Positions 1 to 9,446 are shown, numbered from the stretch's first letter. The stretch is 64,000 nt of DNA from Lysobacter arvi (GCA_031216755.1 JARUHG010000001.1:868001-932000); one strand, 5' to 3'. Notes: a model not told the origin generated them from the letters alone. Made by a program: numbers and translations.

Positions 1-22
1 ACACCACGCTCCGGGGTGTTCC

Positions 23-2776
23 ATGAACCAGGATGTCACGACCGAAACCCGTCCGCAGTTGTCCAACGTCCTGGTGGCCGCATCGCTGCGCGCCGATCAG
101 TGGCGCCACCTCAACGCCAGCGCCCGCGCGTGGGCGTCCGCGGGCCCCGCCACCGCGTCGAAGGAGCGCGAGCGCTGCCAGGAGCGCCTGGACGACGTGC
201 TGCGTCTGGAGCACTGCTGGGCGTATCCGGGCGAACGCCTGCTCGACGCATTGCGCTCCGCACTCGGCGAAGGCGATGCGGCGACGTTCGCGCGCCTTGC
301 GCAGAAGGTGTCGGCGGCGATCCTCTCCGGCGACTACCGGCGCGACGAGCACGCCTGGGAACTCGACGACGATGTCGACCGCACGGTGCTCGACGCGCTG
401 CCGCCCGACCTCCTCGGCGTGCCGGACAAGCCGTACTTCGAAGTGATGGTGGTGACGCCGGCCGATCCTTCGCAGTGGCAGCGTTCGAGGGACGAGATGC
501 GCCGCATGCGCCGGCCGGACGACCCGTTCCACTACACCGCCGTGCACGTCGCCAGCTACGAGGACGCGGCGCTGGCGATGATGGTCAACCACGATCTGCA
601 GGCGGTGGTGCTGGTGGACGGCTTCGGCTTTGCCTCGCGCCACGACATCCCGGACCTGAAGAATTTCGTCTCCCGCCACGTGGACCTGGACGAAGACGAA
701 TCGCGTCCGGGTTCGCTCTCGCTGCGCCTGGCCCGCGCGATCCAGGGCGCGCGCCCGGAGCTGGACCTGTACCTGCTCACGGACCGCTCGCCCGAAGCGC
801 TCGCCGGCAGCGAGGAGGCCGCGCCACTGCGGCGCGTCTTCCACCACGTCGAGGAGCCGATGGAGATCCACCTGTCGATCATCGATGGCGTGAAGGACCG
901 CTACGAAACGCCGTACTTCGACAACCTCAAGAAGTACGCGATGCGGCCGATCGGCACGTTCCATGCGCTGCCCATCGCGCGCGGCAAGTCGATCTTCGGA
1001 TCGAACTGGATCCGCGACATGGGCCAGTTCTACGGCACCAACATCCTGTTCGCCGAATCCTCGGCGACCACCGGCGGGCTCGACAGCCTGCTGGAGCCCA
1101 CCGGCAACATCAAGAAGGCGCAGGAGGCGGTGGCGCGCGCGTTCGGCGCCAAGCGCGCGTACCTGGGCACCAACGGCACGTCCACGTCGAACAAGATCGT
1201 CGTGCAGGCGGTATGCAAGCCGGGCGACATCGTCATCGTCGACCGGAACTGCCACAAGTCGCACCACTACGGCTTCGTGCTCAGCGGCGCGCAGCCGTAT
1301 TACGTGGAAGCCTTCCCGCTCACGCAGTACTCGATGTACGGCGCGGTGCCGCTGCGCACGATCAAGCAGGCGCTGCTGGATTGCGCCGCGGGCGGGAAGC
1401 TCGACCGCGTGAAGGTCATCGACATGACCAACTGCACCTTCGACGGGCACATGTACAACCCGCGCCGGGTGATGGAGGAATGCCTGGCGATCAAGCCCGA
1501 CCTGATCTTCCTCTGGGACGAGGCGTGGTTCGGCTTCGCGCGCTTCAATCCTATGCACCGCCGCCGCACTGCGATGGGCGCCGCGGCCGCGCTCACCGCA
1601 CGCTATCGCAGCAAGGCGTACCGCGAGGAGTACGACGCGTGGAAGGTCGGTCGCGGCGAACTCGATCCCACCGATCCGTCGTTGCTCGACGAGCGCCTGC
1701 TGCCCGATCCGGACAAGGTGCGCATCCGCGTGTACCAGACCAACTCGACGCACAAGTCGATGTCGGCGTTCCGCCAGGGCTCGATGATGCTGGTGTGGGA
1801 CGAGGACTTCCACCACGTCGAAGGCCCGTTCGAGGAAGCGTTCTTCGCGCACACCTCCACTTCGCCGAACCTGCAGTTGATCGCCTCGCTCGATCTCGCG
1901 CGCCGCCAGATGGAACTGGAAGGCTACGGCCTGACGCTGCGCATGACCGACCTCGCGCTCAAGATCCGCCGCGCCGTCAACACGCATCCGCTGATCTCGA
2001 AGTATTTCCGGGTCGCGACGCCCGAGGACATGATCCCGGCCGAGTTCCGCGCGTCCGGCCTGCGCGATTACGGGCCGCCGGACTCGAGCTGGTCGGACGC
2101 CATCGAGGCGCTGGACGAGGACGAGTTCGCGCTCGATCCCACGCGCCTGACGCTGATCTGCGGCGCGGCCGGATTCGACGGCACGCAGTTCAAGGGCCTG
2201 CTCGCCGAGCGGTTCGATATCCAGATCAACAAGACCTCGCGCAACAGCGTGCTGGTGCAGACCAACATCAACAACACGCACTCCGATGCCGCCTTGCTGA
2301 TCAAGGCGCTGGCCGATCTGTCGCGCGAGATCGAGTCGCGGTTGTCGCAGGAAGGCGCGCTGGGGCAGCAGGTGTTCTCCGACCGCGTGAAGTCGCTGAT
2401 GACCGACGTACCGGAGCTGCCGAACTTCAGCCGCTTCCACGACGCGTTCCGCGAACATCCCGACGGCGCCAGCAACGAGGGCCACATGCGCCCGGCGTTC
2501 TTCATGGCGTACGAGGAGGACAACTGCGAGTTCGTGAAGTTGAACAGCGAGGACGTCGACCGCCGCCTGCGCGAAGGCCCGGAGATGGTCTCGGCGAACT
2601 TCGTCATCCCCTACCCGCCGGGCTTTCCGATCATGGTGCCGGGACAGGTCATCACCGCCGACACCATCGCCTTCATGCGCAAGCTCGACGTGAAGGAGAT
2701 CCACGGCTATCACGCCGCGCAGGGCATCAAGCTGCTCAAGCCCGCCGCGCTCGGCAAGCGCGCCTCGTCCATGTAG
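23..2776 (+). CDS. Orn/Lys/Arg-type PLP-dependent amino acid decarboxylase
   Basis: A 917-residue fold-type-I PLP enzyme of the ornithine/lysine/arginine decarboxylase group, expected to turn a basic amino acid into its amine plus CO2 in the cytoplasm. Visible motifs are GTNGTSTSNK near residue 390, the WDEAWFGF cofactor-binding aspartate region near residue 500, and the Schiff-base lysine K578 within STHKSMSAFRQGS. It is about 150-200 residues longer than the classical inducible CadA/AdiA/SpeC enzymes; the excess lies mainly in the N-terminal part, where the wing domain sits. The ATG at 23 is the first start, but the Shine-Dalgarno sequence is weak (GGGGTG). The next gene is an AspT-family exchanger 49 nt downstream, so substrate import and product export are probably coupled to it. 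The substrate cannot be told from sequence alone. Family assignment is confident. Confidence 0.9.
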   Translation: MNQDVTTETRPQLSNVLVAASLRADQWRHLNASARAWASAGPATASKERERCQERLDDVLRLEHCWAYPGERLLDALRSALGEGDAATFARLAQKVSAAILSGDYRRDEHAWELDDDVDRTVLDALPPDLLGVPDKPYFEVMVVTPADPSQWQRSRDEMRRMRRPDDPFHYTAVHVASYEDAALAMMVNHDLQAVVLVDGFGFASRHDIPDLKNFVSRHVDLDEDESRPGSLSLRLARAIQGARPELDLYLLTDRSPEALAGSEEAAPLRRVFHHVEEPMEIHLSIIDGVKDRYETPYFDNLKKYAMRPIGTFHALPIARGKSIFGSNWIRDMGQFYGTNILFAESSATTGGLDSLLEPTGNIKKAQEAVARAFGAKRAYLGTNGTSTSNKIVVQAVCKPGDIVIVDRNCHKSHHYGFVLSGAQPYYVEAFPLTQYSMYGAVPLRTIKQALLDCAAGGKLDRVKVIDMTNCTFDGHMYNPRRVMEECLAIKPDLIFLWDEAWFGFARFNPMHRRRTAMGAAAALTARYRSKAYREEYDAWKVGRGELDPTDPSLLDERLLPDPDKVRIRVYQTNSTHKSMSAFRQGSMMLVWDEDFHHVEGPFEEAFFAHTSTSPNLQLIASLDLARRQMELEGYGLTLRMTDLALKIRRAVNTHPLISKYFRVATPEDMIPAEFRASGLRDYGPPDSSWSDAIEALDEDEFALDPTRLTLICGAAGFDGTQFKGLLAERFDIQINKTSRNSVLVQTNINNTHSDAALLIKALADLSREIESRLSQEGALGQQVFSDRVKSLMTDVPELPNFSRFHDAFREHPDGASNEGHMRPAFFMAYEEDNCEFVKLNSEDVDRRLREGPEMVSANFVIPYPPGFPIMVPGQVITADTIAFMRKLDVKEIHGYHAAQGIKLLKPAALGKRASSM

Positions 2777-2825
2777 GCATCGCCCGGCCGCACACGACCG
2801 TCATCCCCTTACGGAGCACGCCGTC

Positions 2826-4526
2826 ATGCAAGGTTTCTTCCAGTTCCTCGCCGACAATCCGTACATCCTGCTGTTCTTCACCGTGGGCATGGCGGTACTG
2901 GTCGGCAAGTTCGCGGTGAAAGGTTACGGCCTGGGCATGGTCGCGGCGGCGGTGGTCGTCGGCGCGGCGCTGGCGACCTGGGCCTCCACCTATGGCGTCA
3001 AGTTGCAGCTGGACAACTTCGCCAAATCGCTCTTCTACTACCTCTTCATGTACGGCGTCGGCCTGCGCGTCGGCCCCGCGTTCTTCAACAGCCTGAAGAA
3101 GGACGGCATCACCTTCACCATCCTGGCGGTGATCTGCTCGTTCCTCGGCCTGGGGCTGGTGGTGCTGATGACCAAATGGTTCGCGCTGCCGCCCGGTTCG
3201 GCCGGCGGCATCCTGGCCGGTTCGCAGACCATGTCCGCCGCCATCGGCACCGCCGAGATGGCCGTCGAGCAAGGCGCGTACAAAGTGCCCGCCGGCACCA
3301 CCGTCGAACAGGTGTCGGGCATGATCGCGCTGGGCTACGGCGTGACCTACATCTGGGGCACGGTCGGCATCATCCTGATCTGCAAATACCTGCCGCGCTG
3401 GTGGGGCGTGGATGCGCGCCAGGCCGCGCGCGAGTACGAACAGGCGCACGGCGTGCGCAACGTCGACGACGCGGCGCTGACCGGCTATCGCGGCGGCGGA
3501 TTGCGTGCGTACCGGCTGGAGAACGTCGAGACCGCCGGCCAGAACATCGCGCAGTTCCGCGCGAAGTTCCCGCAGTACCGCATCGTCAACGTGCGTCGCG
3601 GCGAGGAGTCGCTGGGCGCGTCTCCCGATCTGGTGCTCCGCAACGGCGACGTGGTGGCGCTCGGCGGACGCCTGGCCGATCTCACGCAGAACCTCGGCCT
3701 GATCGGCGTGGAAGTCGACGACCCCAAGGCGTTGAACGTGCCGCTGGATCAGGCCGAAATCCTGGTCACGGAGAAGTCCATCGTCGGGCAGCCGCTGAAG
3801 GCGCTCGCCACGGAGGACTTCGCCGGCCAGGTGCAGGTCACGCGGCTGGAGCGTTCGGGCGAGCCGATCCCGGTCGGCGCGGAAACCGAACTCAAGCGCC
3901 TGGACGTGCTGTTCGTCACCGGCCTGAAGAGCGCAGTCGACAAGGCCGCCGGGATGCTCGGCAAAGTCGCGCGCCCGAGCACGTCGACCGACCTGCTCAC
4001 GCTGTCGGCGGGCATGGTGCTGGGCCTGCTGATCGGCAAGATCAACGTGCCGGTGGGCGATTTCTCCGTCGGACTGGGCAACGCGGGCGGGCTTCTGCTG
4101 TCGGGCATCTTCATCTCCTCCATCGTGTCGCGCCTGCGCTATTTCGGCAGCACGCCGAACGCCGCGCGCAACATCCTCGAAGACCTCGGCCTGGTGACGT
4201 TCATCGCGATCGTCGGCATCAACGCCGGGGCGACGTTGCTGGAGCAGCTGACCGGTTCGATCGCATTGAAGATCTTCATCGCCGGCTTCGTGGCGAGCAC
4301 GGTTCCGCCCTTCATCACCTGGGCGATCGGCTACCACTTCTTCAAGATCAACCCGGCCGTGCTGATGGGCGGCGTCGCCGGATCGCGTTCGCATTCGGGG
4401 CCGGCACGCGAGGCGGCCAAGGAAATCAACAGCACCGTGCCGTGGGTGGGATTCCCGGTGGGCTATGCGATCTCGGGCGTGCTCTACACGGTGTTCGGCT
4501 ATTTCGCGATGGTGCTTTCGCAATAA
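2826..4526 (+). CDS. aspT: AspT-family aspartate:alanine-type exchanger (first of two)
   Basis: A 566-residue inner-membrane transporter of the AspT/YidE/YbjL family. It has hydrophobic helices at both ends (residues 1-200 and 390-566) around a soluble middle with two RCK_C/TrkA-C-like domains, the usual family plan. The repeated membrane motif appears as GGILAGSQTMSAAIGTAE in the N-half and GGVAGSRSHSGPAREA in the C-half. AspT exchanges aspartate for alanine in electrogenic decarboxylation cycles. Here the partner enzyme is an Orn/Lys/Arg-type decarboxylase rather than aspartate 4-decarboxylase, so the exchanged pair may differ. It lies 49 nt after the decarboxylase and 19 nt before a porin, all on the same strand, with ACGGAG before the ATG. 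The symbol names the family; the substrate is not shown. Confidence 0.85.
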   Translation: MQGFFQFLADNPYILLFFTVGMAVLVGKFAVKGYGLGMVAAAVVVGAALATWASTYGVKLQLDNFAKSLFYYLFMYGVGLRVGPAFFNSLKKDGITFTILAVICSFLGLGLVVLMTKWFALPPGSAGGILAGSQTMSAAIGTAEMAVEQGAYKVPAGTTVEQVSGMIALGYGVTYIWGTVGIILICKYLPRWWGVDARQAAREYEQAHGVRNVDDAALTGYRGGGLRAYRLENVETAGQNIAQFRAKFPQYRIVNVRRGEESLGASPDLVLRNGDVVALGGRLADLTQNLGLIGVEVDDPKALNVPLDQAEILVTEKSIVGQPLKALATEDFAGQVQVTRLERSGEPIPVGAETELKRLDVLFVTGLKSAVDKAAGMLGKVARPSTSTDLLTLSAGMVLGLLIGKINVPVGDFSVGLGNAGGLLLSGIFISSIVSRLRYFGSTPNAARNILEDLGLVTFIAIVGINAGATLLEQLTGSIALKIFIAGFVASTVPPFITWAIGYHFFKINPAVLMGGVAGSRSHSGPAREAAKEINSTVPWVGFPVGYAISGVLYTVFGYFAMVLSQ

Positions 4527-4545
4527 CCCGATCAGGAGACTCGCC

Positions 4546-5934
4546 ATGAACGCGAACCACTCCCGACGCAGCGTGGCGGCCGTCGCCGCCGCGCTCGGTT
4601 GGGCGCTGGCGGTCCCGGCGTTCGCGCAGACCACGACGGTGCCGCCCTCGTCCGTCCCGGCCGAGGAAACCGAGGACGACGTTTACGTCGAAACGCAGCC
4701 CACGTCCACCGAACAGGGCCAGACGCGCATGAACGAGTCCTTCGCCCCGCGCGACCGCGCGCAATGGGTGCGCGACACCCGGCGCAAGGCGTTCCAGGAC
4801 ACGAAGTGGGACCTGCAGGTGCGTTCGTTCTACCTGGATCGCGAGAAGTACGACGACACCGCGAGCGAGGCGTGGGCGCTGGGCGGATCGCTCGGCTTCA
4901 AGACCGGGTACTTTCGCGAGCGTTTCGCGTTCGGCGCGACCGGTTACACGTCGCAGAAGCTGTACGGCCCGGAGGATCGCGACGGCACGCTGCTGCTCGC
5001 GCCCGGGCAGGAAGGCTACACCGTGCTGGGCGAGGTGTACGGCGAGTTCCTCATCAACGAGGGCTCCCGCCTCACGCTGGGCCGGCGCGGGTTCGACACG
5101 CCCTACATCAACCGCAACGATGCGCGCATGACGCCGAACACCTTCCAGACCGTGCTGTTCCAGGGCCTGTACGGCGGCGACGACGGCCGGCCGGAATGGC
5201 GCGTGGGCGGTGGCTACGTCGACAAGATCAAGGAGCGCAACTCCGAGGATTTCGTTTCCATGTCGCGCGATGCCGGCGCGCCGGCCGGTACCGACCGCGG
5301 CGTGTACGCGCTCGGTGCGAACTACAAGGCCGGCGACTTCTCGATCGGCGCGATCAACTACTACAGCGACGACATCATCAACATCTTCTACGCCGAAGGT
5401 AAGTACGGCGCGTCGCTGGGCGAGAAGACCAAGCTCACGTTCGCATTGCAGTACTCCGACCAGACCAGCGTCGGCGACGACCTGCTGCGCGGCACGGACT
5501 TCTCCTCCGACCAGTGGGGCGCGAAGGCCGAGCTTTCGCACGGCGGCGCGATGTTCACCGCCGCCTATACCCGCGCCGGCGGCGACACCAACATGCAGAA
5601 CCCGTGGAGCGGCTATCCGGGCTTCACCAGCGTGCAGGTGGAGGATTTCAACCGCGACGGCGAATCGGCATGGATGCTGCGCGCCGGCTACACGCTCCCG
5701 TGGATCAAGGGCGCCAGCGTGTACGCGCTGTACGTGGACGGCTCCGACCCGCAATCGCCCACCGAGTACGCGAAGGACGAGTGCGACGTCAATTTCCAGT
5801 GGGCGGTCGCGGACGGCTTCCTCAAGGGCCTGCTGTTCCGCATGCGCTACGCGCACATCAGTCAGGAAGGCCCGGTGGAAACGGACCTGGACGACTTCCG
5901 GTTGATGATCTACTACGACCCGCCGGCACTCTGA
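4546..5934 (+). CDS. OprD-family outer membrane porin
   Basis: A 462-residue exported beta-barrel. Residues 1-25 form a signal peptide ending AVPAFAQ. A short acidic linker follows, then an OprD-type barrel with alternating aromatic/hydrophobic strands and the characteristic YINRNDARMTPNTFQ segment near residue 190. The chain ends in short amphipathic strands (DFRLMIYYDPPAL). OprD porins admit basic amino acids and small carboxylates, which suits a neighbouring decarboxylase for a basic amino acid. I chose the ATG at 4546, preceded by AGGAG, over an upstream in-frame start at 4465 that lies inside the previous gene. The porin sits between two AspT-type exchangers, giving an outer- and inner-membrane path in a single operon. 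Family confident, substrate inferred. Confidence 0.82.
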   Translation: MNANHSRRSVAAVAAALGWALAVPAFAQTTTVPPSSVPAEETEDDVYVETQPTSTEQGQTRMNESFAPRDRAQWVRDTRRKAFQDTKWDLQVRSFYLDREKYDDTASEAWALGGSLGFKTGYFRERFAFGATGYTSQKLYGPEDRDGTLLLAPGQEGYTVLGEVYGEFLINEGSRLTLGRRGFDTPYINRNDARMTPNTFQTVLFQGLYGGDDGRPEWRVGGGYVDKIKERNSEDFVSMSRDAGAPAGTDRGVYALGANYKAGDFSIGAINYYSDDIINIFYAEGKYGASLGEKTKLTFALQYSDQTSVGDDLLRGTDFSSDQWGAKAELSHGGAMFTAAYTRAGGDTNMQNPWSGYPGFTSVQVEDFNRDGESAWMLRAGYTLPWIKGASVYALYVDGSDPQSPTEYAKDECDVNFQWAVADGFLKGLLFRMRYAHISQEGPVETDLDDFRLMIYYDPPAL

Positions 5935-5955
5935 CGCCGCGCACGGAGGCAACGC

Positions 5956-7644
5956 ATGCAGTGGTTCGCCTCGACGCTGTCGCGATATCCCGAGCTTGCG
6001 GTGTACCTCGCGCTGGGTATCGGCTATTGGATCGGCGGCATCCGCATACGCGGCTTCACGCTGGGCGGCGTCACCGGCTCGCTGCTTGCCGGCATGCTGT
6101 TGGGGTGGCTGTTCGCGGTGCCCGTCGCGGCGACGGCGAAATCGCTGGTTTTCCTGCTCTTCCTGTTCGGCATCGGTTACGAAGTCGGCCCGCGCTTCCT
6201 TGGCGCGATGAAGGGCGACGGATGGCGTTTCGCGGCGCTGGGCGCGTTCATGCCGGTGGTCGGATTGATCGTCGCGGTGCTGGTGGCGAAGATGTTGCGG
6301 CTCGATCCCGGCCTCGCCGCCGGCATGATGTCCGGCGCGCTGACCGAATCGCCGGCCATGGGCACCGCGAGCGAGGCGATCCAGGCGCTGCCGATCGACG
6401 CGGCGACGCGCGAACGCTACCTCGCGCACATCGGCGTGGGCGACGCGCTGTGTTATGTCTCCGGCGCGCTGGGCGTGATCCTCACCTGCACCGTGTTCGG
6501 GCCGAAACTGCTGGGCGTGGATCTCGCAGCGCATGCGCTCGACGTCGAGAAGCGCTACGGCATCCGTCGCCAACGCCACGGCGTGGCGCCGGCCTGGCAG
6601 CCGTTCGAAACGCGCGCGTACCGCGTCGGCCCCGCGGCGCCCGTCACCGGTCTTACCATCGCGTCCGCCGAAGACGCGATCGCCGGTGCGCGATTGTTCG
6701 TGCACCGCATCCGCCGCGACGGCGCGCTGCTCGACGTGGACGAGGCCACCGTGATCCGCGCCGGCGACGTCATCGCCATTGGCGGACGGCGCGACGTGCT
6801 GGTGGAGGTGGTCGGCGGTCGCGGCGAGGAAGTCGACGATCCGGCGCTGCTCGACATTCCGATCGCCTCGCACGAGGTCTTCGTCGTCACGTCGCAATGG
6901 GCCGGCAGCACGCTGGAAGAGATCGCCCGCCGCGACGAGGTGCACGCGGTGTTCCTGCGTCGCATCCGCCGCGGCGGCCAGGACATCCCGATCGGCACGC
7001 GCACGACCATCGAACGCGGCGATGTGCTCACCCTCGTCGGCCCGGAAGCGTCGGTGCTGCGGGCAGCCGACGCGCTGGGCCAGGTCGTGCACGCCAGCGA
7101 CGCGACGGACTTCGTCGTCGTGGGCCTGGCGATTTTCCTCGGTGCGTTGTCCGGCATCGTCGCATCGGTGCCGATCGGCGGCATCACGATCGGCGTGGGC
7201 ACCAGCATCGGCGCCCTGCTGGCGGGACTCGTCGTCGGCCACATCCGCGGGCGCAGGCCATTGTTCGGTCGCGTGCCGGATGCAGCGGTGAAACTGATGC
7301 AGTCGTTCGGGCTGGCAGCGTTCGTCGCGATGATCGGCATCGGCGCAGGCCCCCACTTCGTCGTGGCGCTGCGCGAATCCGGCGTGGGCCTGTTCCTCGG
7401 CGGATTGCTGGTGACGATGACGCCCCTGCTGCTGGGCCTGTGGTTCGGGCGCAAGGTACTGAAGATCGACCCGCTGCTGCTGCTCGGCGCCATCTCCGGG
7501 GCGCAGACCTTCACCGCCGCGCTGGCCGCGGTGCAGGAGAAATCCGGCAGCCCCGTCGCGGTGATCGGCTACACCGGCGCGGTCGCGGTGGCGCACCTGT
7601 TCCTCACCACGTGGGGCACGGTGATGGTGATGGTGATGGCGTGA
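5956..7644 (+). CDS. AspT-family exchanger (second of two)
   Basis: A 562-residue paralogue of the exchanger at 2826, with the same plan: an N-terminal helical bundle with GMMSGALTESPAMGTASEA near residue 120, two RCK_C-like soluble domains (residues about 200-375), and a C-terminal bundle with LGAISGAQTFTAALAAV. The two copies are clearly diverged, so this is not a recent duplication; two exchangers with different substrate pairs, or a heteromer, are both possible. It begins 21 nt after the porin, with GGAGGC before the ATG. It is the last gene of the operon: 10 nt after its stop the sequence changes to the lower-GC minus-strand toxin island. The immediate 3' junction at 7645-7702 is therefore one border of that island. 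Confidence 0.85.
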   Translation: MQWFASTLSRYPELAVYLALGIGYWIGGIRIRGFTLGGVTGSLLAGMLLGWLFAVPVAATAKSLVFLLFLFGIGYEVGPRFLGAMKGDGWRFAALGAFMPVVGLIVAVLVAKMLRLDPGLAAGMMSGALTESPAMGTASEAIQALPIDAATRERYLAHIGVGDALCYVSGALGVILTCTVFGPKLLGVDLAAHALDVEKRYGIRRQRHGVAPAWQPFETRAYRVGPAAPVTGLTIASAEDAIAGARLFVHRIRRDGALLDVDEATVIRAGDVIAIGGRRDVLVEVVGGRGEEVDDPALLDIPIASHEVFVVTSQWAGSTLEEIARRDEVHAVFLRRIRRGGQDIPIGTRTTIERGDVLTLVGPEASVLRAADALGQVVHASDATDFVVVGLAIFLGALSGIVASVPIGGITIGVGTSIGALLAGLVVGHIRGRRPLFGRVPDAAVKLMQSFGLAAFVAMIGIGAGPHFVVALRESGVGLFLGGLLVTMTPLLLGLWFGRKVLKIDPLLLLGAISGAQTFTAALAAVQEKSGSPVAVIGYTGAVAVAHLFLTTWGTVMVMVMA

Positions 7645-7653
7645 AGGGCGGCG

Positions 7654-7818
7654 CTATGAACGCAGTGAGTCCAATCCAAAGACTTTGGAGCGATGTAACT
7701 GTTCCGGCATCCCGGCCCGGATCGCGATCCAATCCCCAGCCAGTAAGTTGTGAATAGGCGGCTTGGCGCCACAGCCGAACGAGCACGCAAGCACGGCAAT
7801 CAAGAGCGCTCCTCTCAT
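7654..7818 (-). pseudogene. Truncated lipoprotein gene (copy of 13272-13880)
   Basis: A 54-residue reading frame starting MRGALLIAVLACSFGCGAK, a lipoprotein signal with lipobox LACS-FGC. The first 38 or so residues match the intact lipoprotein at 13272-13880 almost exactly (both continue GDWIAIR). Similarity stops near position 7702, and the last residues read into unrelated sequence before a stop. This is the 5' stump of an immunity-type lipoprotein gene whose remainder was lost at the distal edge of the island. It carries a complete start and export signal, so a short peptide could still be made, but no function is expected. Confidence 0.75.
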
Positions 7819-8032
7819 AGTAGTCCGGCCTTCCTTGATCTCATCAAGCGCGCTTCGCTTGCATCGGAACAATATGACGCCGTAGCGATCTTGCGACGCC
7901 GGTGTGAAGTCCGCGATTTTGTACTTTCCCTTAAAGCAGCCTGTCCTGGATCGTCACAGCTGTAGTTGCCCGATGCGCAGGAATGCTCGCACCTGTGCCT
8001 CATCGATCCGCACCGCGCCGCTCCTCAAGAAG
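7702..8032. repeat. 331-bp direct repeat, copy A (partner at 13763-14094)
   Basis: This stretch matches 13763-14094 in the same orientation at about 95% identity by eye, with 143 nt (7882-8024 against 13944-14086) identical. It spans the first part of the lipoprotein gene, its upstream region and a toxin-tail remnant on the minus strand. The copies lie 6061 bp apart and bracket the distal part of the island, so they could support deletion or gene conversion of the material between them. Confidence 0.9.
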
Positions 8033-8047
8033 AATTGGGGTACCCAA

Positions 8048-8113
8048 TCGATGAAAGTGATAGACCCGCGGATTCTTTGGAAACCTTTCACACATCGGCG
8101 ACCTCATCCAACC
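8048..8113 (-). pseudogene. Remnant of the effector joint (RVYHFH motif)
   Basis: On the minus strand the sequence reads WLDEVADV, a stop, and then, one frame away, FPKNPRVYHFHR. The intact effector at 10104-12098 has WWDEVAAGVKGFPKNPRVYHFH at its carrier-toxin boundary, so this is the joint of a third effector with a frameshift or stop inside it. The carrier upstream is gone (replaced by the GA tract and an immunity gene), and the toxin tip is reduced to the fragment inside the adjacent direct repeat. It shows that the joint is where recombination debris accumulates. Confidence 0.7.
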
Positions 8114-8134
8114 ATTGCGAACAACGCGCGGTCT

Positions 8135-8165
<31 letters not shown>

Positions 8166-8168
8166 CAG

Positions 8169-8690
8169 TCATCGCCACTCATTTGGAATGTGCGCATTAC
8201 TGTCAAGCAGGGTCAGCGAGCCCACTTGAGTTTTAAGCATTCCAGACATGCTGATGACGGGCTTCTTCGGCCTCCTCACAGTAACGCCGATGCTGTAATC
8301 ATCCTCTGCCAGCCGCCAGTCCTGGTAGATGGAGTATTGGACGCCGGAGTTGGTGAACGTTAGCGAATACTCGCCCATCGTATCGTTCTGGATCCCTCCC
8401 CCGCGCGCGTATCCGCTGAACTTGAACTTTCCCCACGAGGTTGCGTCCAGCTTTTCGGGGTAAGCGAGCTCGATTTGCCCGTACCTTCCGAACCTGTAAA
8501 CGAGGTAGGCTTGCATCCGGCCTTCGCAGATAGACGCGATCTTCCGCGAGCCGGCAATTTGAAAGGAAAGAACTGCCTTCTCGTTTGGCAGGCAAAGCGT
8601 CGTTGCTCGTAGCTTTGCTTCGAGTTTCCACGCACCAAGGAGCAGAAGTAGGCAGCAGGCTAGCCGCTTAGTTATCCGCCGCGTACTCAT
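8169..8690 (-). CDS. Exported putative immunity protein (partner of muramidase remnant)
   Basis: A 173-residue protein. Residues 1-25 look like a signal peptide (RRITKRLACCLLLLLGAW followed by KLEA), so the product should be periplasmic. The mature part is beta-rich with no family I recognise. The chosen ATG at 8690 has the weak Shine-Dalgarno sequence AGAAGG; an in-frame upstream start at 8765 would add 25 residues without an export signal. The gene overlaps the 3' end of the DUF3380-type muramidase remnant by 23 nt, the toxin-to-immunity arrangement seen throughout this island. I infer that it protects against a peptidoglycan hydrolase. It appears intact although its toxin is broken. Confidence 0.65.
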   Translation of the reverse strand: MSTRRITKRLACCLLLLLGAWKLEAKLRATTLCLPNEKAVLSFQIAGSRKIASICEGRMQAYLVYRFGRYGQIELAYPEKLDATSWGKFKFSGYARGGGIQNDTMGEYSLTFTNSGVQYSIYQDWRLAEDDYSIGVTVRRPKKPVISMSGMLKTQVGSLTLLDSNAHIPNEWR

Positions 8691-9446
8691 GGTAGTACCT
8701 TCTAATATTGCTGGCATACTCTGGATTGATTGACCGCCATGCGGCACCGTTATGCCCTTCGGCAATCATCTCAAAATTCCTCGTTCGCAATCCGCGGAGT
8801 AGGGTCTTATTGCCTTTTGCGAACTTGAGAAATGCTTTGATGTGTTCCGCCTCCCCAAGCGACATCGCCATCGTGAAATCCTTGGGACTTTCAAAGCCGG
8901 CCATCGCGTAGTTGAAACCCATGATTTGGAACTCCCCCAAGAGCAAGCCTGAAGTGCCGCATCTTGGTCGATACGATAGGCCTCCATTAATCTGCGGTAC
9001 TGGGGACGGCCTGGCGACCCGTATACGTCCGTCGCGCTCACCACTCCGCCTGATTTGTCGACATACCGACCATCGCTTCCACGTCGCGCCCTCTTGTATG
9101 CAGATCCGTAGATCTCGGGATGCAGTTGTGCTGTCGCTGCCCGTGTCGTGAGCCTTTTAAACAAGTGTCGCTCGTAGAGAATCGTTGGGATAGTTTCACC
9201 ATCAAGGGTGGCGAACGAGGAGTGAGCCGGCCCCTGCTTCTCGATCGCGTAAATCGGCCCACGCTCGCATCCGAGTTCGGTTTCCGCTTTCTGGATATCC
9301 TCCGTTGAAAGCTTACTGCTTGAAGGCGTCGATATCTGATACTCGCGGGTCGTGACCGCAGGTCGCCTTTAGGCTGATCTGCTAGCGACTCGCCCGTGCA
9401 TCCAGTTGACGAAGCCAATGCAACTAAGAGCAAAGTTGCTTTCACA
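8668..9446 (-). pseudogene. Frameshifted DUF3380-type N-acetylmuramidase toxin tail
   Basis: Read across frames, this region encodes a nearly complete muramidase domain (Pfam PF11860-like). One frame, open from 9368, gives IQKAETELGCERGPIYAIEK, then TILYERHLFKRLTT and PQYRRLMEAYRIDQDAALQ. The next frame gives GEFQIMGFNYAMAGFESPKD and NFEMIAEGHNGAAW, ending at 8668. The break falls in a run of five G (plus-strand C, 8934-8938); a sixth would restore the family's SWG-FQIMGFN signature. A second break near 9350-9370 separates a lipoprotein-like start (GTG at 9446, VKATLLLVALASSTGC), which probably belongs to another lost gene. No carrier module precedes it. A single-base sequencing error could explain the first break but not both, nor the missing carrier. 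Confidence 0.75.

Noticed and set aside
2736-7596. Long minus-strand frames across the AspT/porin operon (2736-4634, 4426-7596)
   Set aside because: Antisense shadows rich in His, Arg and Gln. The plus-strand frames have clear families and Shine-Dalgarno sites.
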